Of a DNA stretch of 64,000 nt, positions 58,408 through 64,000 are shown in pieces. The stretch comes from Isoetes taiwanensis (taxonomy: Eukaryota; Streptophyta; Lycopodiopsida; Isoetales; Isoetaceae). The notes under the pieces are model-generated. The model ran no database searches. It was given only the letters and a program-made list of their open reading frames with translations, and had not been told where the DNA came from. Each line of letters opens with the position of its first letter. The stretch's first letter is position 1. The translations under genes were made by a program, and so were the position numbers. Location: contig JAJEKV010000004.1 of assembly GCA_021234155.1 (NCBI GenBank), positions 15,929,059 to 15,993,058 of the forward strand, given 5' to 3'.

Positions 58408-60065
58408 TGTGACATTCGGGGCCGATATACGGTCCCGGGGGCGTATCTTTATGCTTGCCTCAAATCATACTGCGCCCTTCCGTGGCGATGTGCGCTAGCG
58501 TGTAGCCAGGTGGGTAGCCCTAGGGAGGCAACGCGTGCGAGAAATATGTGCAACTATTAATGCACATTTTCCAATGTACACATTAATGTGGGCACACATT
58601 TCCATGTGGTCACTTGATGCCAAGTGGGCCACACCCATAGAATCAATTAATGTGCACATTTTCCAATGTACACATTAATGTGGGCACACATTCCATGTGG
58701 GCACATTTTGCCACCTAGCCATTAAAACAAGTGGGCCCATTACCAATTATCCCACATGCCTAAAGGGGATAATTGGAAACCCTAACCAACCCCTTGTCTA
58801 TTAAGGAGGAAACCCTAACTTGCCCAATTTTTGGTTTCTAGGGTTTTAGAACTACGTTGCAGGCGCCTCAACGACCAAAACCTCCCGGACTCTTGCACGA
58901 GAGGTTTGCACCATTAGTTTCCCCTTGATTGGCGTTTTGGTGGGATGGGTCGAGCTTCGGTCGGGAGGAGCCACTCAAGGATCAGGTATTTGGCCAATTA
59001 GATAGTCTAAACCCTATTTCAGTCCTTAGAATCGATAGGGTTTAGCCTATTAAATTGCCCATAGCAACCTTCTAGATCTCTAGATACCAGACCTCTAACT
59101 AAAGAACCTAACTCATCTTTGTAGATTAGATATAGTTCTTTAGTTCTTACATGATATATGGATGATGTATCTCTATGAACTCCTTGTATTGGGAAGGGGG
59201 GTAGAGACCTAAAAGCTTGGTAGTAGATGCTCCTAGAGTAGCCTCTCTAGCACACTATAGATTAGGCACGTGTGCAAGAACCACAGGGTTGTGGGTGAAG
59301 GGGCCGTGCGGCTAGAAGGAGGTTCATGTCACGACTCTTGAATGATCCCTCCGGTGTGTAAGGCCTACCGGGGGATCATTGTGACTAGGTCTAATGGCTC
59401 ACCATTGAGTGCGGTGAGGCATGGACTCGACACCCAGTGAAGTGGTGTACACTTTCCAAGGGTTCCGATCCGAACACAGGCGGTGACCCTCTAGTCACCT
59501 TGAGTCGACATGTAGATCTACGGAGGGAGTGATCCCTTCTGCCCCATCGAATTTGGGAGGATGAAACCCAAGAATAGCCCTTACGGCTATGCATCCGTGA
59601 GCTCTGATCGAGGTCAGAGCACTTTTGACCTACTCAAAGTGTGCACAGGAGGAGGCGGATGGAGTGGACAACCCTATGCCATGTTCATATGCCACCCAAT
59701 CCATTGCCATGAATTACGTGCGCAATGAACTCAAAAGAGACCCAAGCGTCACCATCCCCTTGAGTCAGAGCCTTGGGTAGAACTCCCCATATGTATTGTG
59801 CTCACCTTGTTTATGCAGATGTGATGGACCACCCTTGAGGTGGATATGTGCTTATGTTATATCTTGACATGTTTGTTTACCCTTCACATGACTAGGTAGG
59901 CCCCGAGGGAGGCGGGGGTAAAATGACCCTTCACTCTTCCCAATCGGAACCCCACCCGGGTTGCGGTGTTATGTGGAGGGCCCTGTATCGGCATGGAGCT
60001 GGTATGGGGGAGGAACTCCTGTTTGTATACGGTGAGAGCACCGTATACGAGTAGGGGACGTCACA
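58408..60065 (+). repeat. 3' LTR
   Basis: 1658 bp, starts TGTGACATTCGGGG, ends GGACGTCACA. It differs from the 5' LTR by scattered substitutions and many 1-10-base indels, more indels than expected for simple ageing. Confidence 0.95.
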
Positions 60066-60510
60066 CCAGCTCTGCATTGCATCTATGAAATGTTCTTGGC
60101 AAGTCCTTCTCCCTACGCTCTGCTTCAGTGATGTTCCAATATCAAGAGTGCTCTGATGGTATGTTATTCTCAAAGGAATTAATCTTCTTCCATTCTTTAT
60201 GATATCTTTTCTAGCATGATCTGCATTGGATGGACATGCGGGAAACGCGTTCATGACGACAGTACCTATGCAACAATGAAGACAAATCATTCAAGAAAAA
60301 AAGTAACAAACAAATGAGTAACCAATTTATAATGTTTAATTTTCACCCTGCTACTGCCTTCCACCGTTGATTGCTATTGCGGCTTCTTTGGAGCGGTGTC
60401 CCATGCCTCTGAATTATCCAATCTCATTTCTTAGCATTGTTGAGAATTAGAAGTTCATCCAAAGTCCAGAGCTTGGACCCCCAACCAAGCTGCCCATTTC
60501 TCTCCACTGT
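60066..60510 (-). pseudogene. Trihelix (PIF-associated) gene copy 2, upstream part
   Basis: Minus strand: LWTLDELLILNNAKK (about 60475-60420) and RWKAVAG (about 60365) form the first Myb/SANT half. After an intron (about 60350-60270) come KEWKKINSFENNIPSEHS, then YWNITEAERREKDLPRTF, ending in DAMQSW exactly at the LTR (60066). The continuation (WLGHREACNP) is at 46743. Small shifts break the frame. Confidence 0.75.
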
Positions 60511-60689
60511 TCAAATTGAATTGCAGAGGTAGAAGGCAGCCTTAATGCTGTTCGATGGGCAGTTGGTGGTGACATCGTACACAAAATCAAATTATATAGA
60601 TTATGTCATTTTTATATTGTTAGCTACAACCTATAGTAGTGAACCATTAATATCAGAACTTGCAGAGAGCATTAAACTTGTAGAGCATT

Positions 60690-61210
60690 AATATCAGAGG
60701 ATTAATATCAGAACTTGCAAACCATAAATATCATAACTTGTAAAGCATTGCAGAGCCCTAAAGCATCTCCTAGCATTGAGTTCACATATTTGATCATCTC
60801 CTCTAATGAGTTATAGCATTTGCTTATAGTTTCGACTTCATCCTTTGTCTTTCCTTCACAATGCCCCAATGTTGCCCTCATCTCATTCATTTGCTCGGCA
60901 CCGCTTTCAATCCCGGCCCTACTCAGCGTAGTGCTAAAGTTTTCTTCTTGAAAGGCGTAAATTCTAACAGATCCTTATACAGAAATGCAGCCTTTGGAGC
61001 TGGATTTTTTGTTGTTATAAATACTATTCTTTTGCCATTTATAAGATCTGATAGCCTAAAATATTTATGAGGATCTATGTTACCTGCCTTGGGCATTAAA
61101 TGTCTGGGAGCATGGTCATGGTTCAACCACATTGGCAGATCATCCATGTGGCCTCCATTGTGCCTGATCCACATTGGCAGATCATTGTCCTTAACTGCTT
61201 GATCCACATT
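60690..61210 (-). pseudogene. Unidentified protein-like segment upstream of the trihelix copy
   Basis: Minus-strand frames 61207-60923 (FRLSDLINGKRIVFITTKNP) and 60890-60708 (a helix, DEVETISKCYNSLEEMIKYV) are adjacent and could be exons of one gene with the trihelix part. No family recognised. Confidence 0.35.
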
Positions 61211-61540
61211 AGAAGATCATCTATACCCTGGCCTCCATTGTACCTGATCGACATTGGCAGATCATTGTCCTTGACTGCTTTATGCTTGATCCACATTGGA
61301 AGATCATCTATATCCAGGCCTCTACTGTGCCTTATCCACATTGACAGATCATTGTCCTCAACTGCCTTATGCTTGATCCCCTTTGGAAGATCATCTATGT
61401 CCTGGCCTCCATTGTGCCCGCTCCACATTTGCAAATCATTGTCCTTGGCTGCCTTATGCTTAATATACATTGGAAGATCATCTATATCCTGGCCTCCATT
61501 GTGCCTGATCCACATTGGCAGATCATTGACCTATTCTTTT
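61100..61540 (-). repeat. 87-bp tandem repeat encoding 29-residue units
   Basis: On the minus strand 61515-61123 is open and consists of diverged 29-residue units such as DIDDLPMWIKHKAVKDNDLP. Each unit is two related halves (DDLPMWIKHK.. and NDLPMWIRHN..). The plus strand is open too (61100-61669). No similarity to a known repeat protein is evident. Confidence 0.65.
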
Positions 61541-61544
61541 TCAT

Positions 61545-61860
61545 CCACAACCTGTTCTTTTTCAAATGGGTGTAAGATATCCACAACCTGTTCTTTTTCA
61601 AAGGGGTGTAAGATATATGTGAATGCTGACCTCTCTGAGCATACTTACAGATGTTACACTTATAGATAGGTGTATAATATATGTAAATGCTGACCTCTTC
61701 AGCACCAGAAAATTGGTATAGTCAAGAATCATTGAAAAAGAATCAGTAGATGGAAAAAAATCAGTAGATGAAGTCGTTGAAAAGGAATCAGTAGATGAAA
61801 AAGAATCAGTAGAGGAAAAAAAATCAGATGAAAAAGAATAAGTAGATGAAGTCGTTGAGA
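61545..61860 (+). repeat. Two short tandem repeats
   Basis: ATCCACAACCTGTTCTTTTT with a following AAGGGGTGTAAGATAT-type end is repeated at 61544 and 61580. From 61737 to 61850 an AT-rich 18-24-bp unit (GAAAAAGAATCAGTAGAT) recurs, giving a Glu/Lys/Ser/Val/Asp-rich plus-strand frame. Confidence 0.6.
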
Positions 61861-62344
61861 TGGAGTATTACTTGGATTCATCAGAAACTGCTCCAGACAT
61901 TGGAGCAATGCACAGCGAATGCAATCGACACTCCATACTCCACCGGATACAGGTCACACTTGATTTCATGGTCACACACCTGCGATTACAGGTCACATTC
62001 GGACGTGGCCAGTTGTGAAGGCCGTGATACCATCACGTAAAATGTTGGACTTTAGAACTCTAGAAGGGGTGAAGTACTAGCATAGTTTAGGAGATGTTTG
62101 GCTTGTATCAGTTATATGGGATCAGAAATACAGTTGAAGCACATTGTCTATTGAAATTGGACGATCTTTTGTAATGATATATTTCGTCTAATTCTATCCA
62201 GGAACTTACTCAAATCTTTTTATATGCATCTTATTCAAGACAAGCTGTAATGCATGCTGATACACAGGGATGTAAATGAACTCTACGAATAAGGTGGTTG
62301 TTTTGGTTATGGAAAGTTACAGATTTGGATAGATTCTCGAATAA

Positions 62345-63095
62345 GGGCTCGCATGAAAACAGACAAAAGCTCCCGATCTAGCTAGGCTTTTCATTCATCT
62401 CAATAGTTTTTCTACAACGGTATCGAGTGGGTAGCTGCACATCACAGGCTACTGAAAAAATGTAAAATATAGGGAATATCCAGTTATAACACTTGGACCG
62501 CAAATAAAATTATGTGCTACAGATGTTGGCTAGTGTACGTTTTGCCGAGCTTATGGTTAGGATTAAAAACCCAGCCCTTCGGGTTTTGAGGAAAAACCCT
62601 AGCAATAAAATCTCGGCAGGTGGCTTGGACAACACAAGGCTGCTAATCGTTCCCACAAAAAAATCCACGCTCCCACGAGAGAATCACAGAAGTCCGCATC
62701 ACCCACAGGAGGACACGTACATCATCAACAAAAACCAATAGAAAAACCTCCTCGAAAAGCGAGGGGCTGGTCATCGTGTCACGCGACGTAAAACAACATT
62801 TACAATAATATACACATCGGGGGCGATGGGTGGGAGTCAAAGGAACTGGCTGAGAGGAGAAAGCGATGATGAGAAGCCGACTGAAAACACTGCAAGAAAT
62901 AACGATCCCAAAGCAGACGGAACCCGGAAAATGCATGCATGGGAGAGATGCATGCTTTCGCCCATTCGATAATCTGCGATCGATCGATCTCCAAGCGAAC
63001 GAGCCCGGAAAATGCATGCAATGCATGCATGCATGGGAGAGATGCATGCCCGCCCATTCGAGAATACTGATCCGATGGCTCGAATCGATGTCATT
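62345..63095 (-). repeat. Dispersed repeat family R1, copy C
   Basis: Same order and orientation as copy A at 4.0 kb. The right part contains a direct duplication of about 90 bp with CCCGGAAAATGCATGCATGG and GGAGAGATGCATGC, that is, clusters of RY-type CATGCATG words. The left part holds the GGGTAGCTGCACATC landmark (62430-62444). Confidence 0.7.
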
Positions 63096-64000
63096 AGTGT
63101 CCCTTTTATTCTGATGATGGCAAAAATTTGTGAAAATTTTTGGCGTGCATAGGCTAGGATGAAGTGCAAATGGTACAACTGTTATATATGTGCCCCATTG
63201 ATCATAGAGCAGAATGGTCCCAATGGTTCCTTATTTTGGAATGGTTCCAATGGTCCCTTATTCTAGAGCATTTTATAAACTTTAGATTGTTTGTTGTAGT
63301 AAAATGTGCTACGGCTTTGTGAAGCTCTTGAAATGAAATTTAGTACTTCTATTATGTCCGGGTCCGTTTCTAGACTTTCAAAACTCCTCTGTTTTGGGCG
63401 AGTTCTGGCACTAAGGGCTTCATCAACTTGCAAGCACTGTTTTTGAGTTTAGTACATCATGGTTTTTAGATTGAATGGGTTTTTGGATTGAATAGTTAGG
63501 CTAGATTTCAATTTTTTTTCTCCCTCTTTCCTTCCTCTTCTTCTTTGTTCTTCATTATTTTTCTTCTTCATTGTTTTCTCATTCTTTCTTCCATGCTTCT
63601 ATTCTCCCCTTCTCTCTTCCCTTATTTCTTCTTTCCTCATTTCTTTCTCATGCTTCCTCATTCCCATGCTTTCTCATTCTTTCTCATTTTTCTTTTCTCA
63701 TTCTTCCCTCATTAAGCACAATTTCATTAAAATGAAATTTAATTGATTCAATTAGGAATGAAAATCCTTTTAGTCCATTTTATGCCAATTTTTTTTTAAC
63801 AATTATAGGCCATTTAAAAAAAAATATGCATCTAAAGTGCAGTTTATTGAAGCCATTAAAAATACTAACATTGCATATAATGAAGCTAGAGAAACATAAC
63901 ATCACAAAATTAGTTAAAATTCCAAATTCATAGATTTGCATATCAAAAATTTGCCACAACAGGAGCAAGGACTTCGGAAAGAGAGTGCGTTTACAAGAGT
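63096..64000. other. No gene; pyrimidine-rich tract
   Basis: 63505-63712 is almost entirely C/T with TTCTTC and CTCATTC words; poly-A/T runs follow at 63785-63825. A small direct repeat (AATGGTTCCAATGGT) lies at 63215-63255. Confidence 0.6.

Larger units (their letters stand above)
46744..60065 (+). mobile_element. Ty3/Gypsy chromovirus LTR retrotransposon carrying an extra histone-like ORF
   Basis: Two LTRs (46744-48405 and 58408-60065) enclose a PBS, gag, PR, RT, RNase H, INT and chromodomain in the Gypsy order, then a PPT. LTR ends are TGTGAC...GTCACA. The flanks read CCAG at 46740-46743 and CCAGC at 60066-60070, consistent with a 4-5-bp target duplication. The internal part (about 10 kb) is longer than a standard chromovirus because 49.0-53.2 kb holds an H3-type histone ORF and an unassigned Pro-rich/charged region before the gag core. 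Stops and frameshifts are spread through all ORFs, so this copy is not autonomous as written. Confidence 0.92.

Overview
The window is nuclear DNA of a land plant with a large, repeat-rich genome. The plant signs are a multi-exon secreted LRR protein gene built on 72-bp exons, a G-type (bulb) lectin/S-domain pseudogene, a Ty3/Gypsy chromovirus primed by initiator tRNA-Met, PIF/Harbinger and hAT DNA transposons, tRNA-derived SINEs and Mutator-like MITEs. I cannot name the species. Most coding remnants contain single-base shifts and stops. Some are real decay, but the density of small indels between otherwise near-identical repeat copies means assembly noise cannot be excluded.

Layout. 0.4-2.3 kb (minus): nine consecutive exons of an LRR-only protein, all with consistent splice sites and phase; the 3' end lies off the left edge. 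4.0-4.7, 16.1-17.1 and 62.3-63.1 kb: three copies of one dispersed repeat that carries a short conserved exon. 5.14-5.60 kb: a complete Mutator-like MITE with a perfect 9-bp target duplication; its ends recur at 19.6, 22.6, 27.2 and 29.6 kb. 12.0-14.5 kb: a LINE ORF1-like (DUF4283 plus zinc knuckle) pseudogene without a reverse transcriptase, abutting a PIF/Harbinger transposase fragment. 17.2-18.75 kb (minus): the PIF-type trihelix/Myb partner gene, with a LINE 3' end in one intron. 19.7-20.3 kb: two SINEs. 21.8-29.7 kb: a nested, partly inverted region holding a hAT transposase pseudogene and an LTR fragment of a chromovirus relative. 30.9-31.7 kb (minus): the lectin pseudogene. 35.0-41.4 kb: a satellite complex (157-bp tandem repeat, 305-bp GA tract, two arrays of a 19-bp minisatellite around an inverted-repeat core).

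46.74-60.07 kb is a 13.3-kb chromovirus with 1.66-kb LTRs, PBS, PPT, gag, protease, RT, RNase H, integrase and chromodomain. It sits inside an exon of a second trihelix gene (minus strand, 60.07-60.5 kb continued at 46.5-46.74 kb).

The most interesting observation is inside this element. Between the PBS and gag lies a separate ORF (49.06-50.31 kb) that begins with a histone H3-type tail and ends with a complete but frameshifted H3-type histone fold with CENH3-like features. Each of the two ORF blocks (the histone-like ORF and gag) is preceded by its own TATA box and a pair of palindromic 70-bp modules. This looks like a chromodomain retrotransposon that captured a (centromeric) H3 gene. I know of no described precedent, but I could not search.
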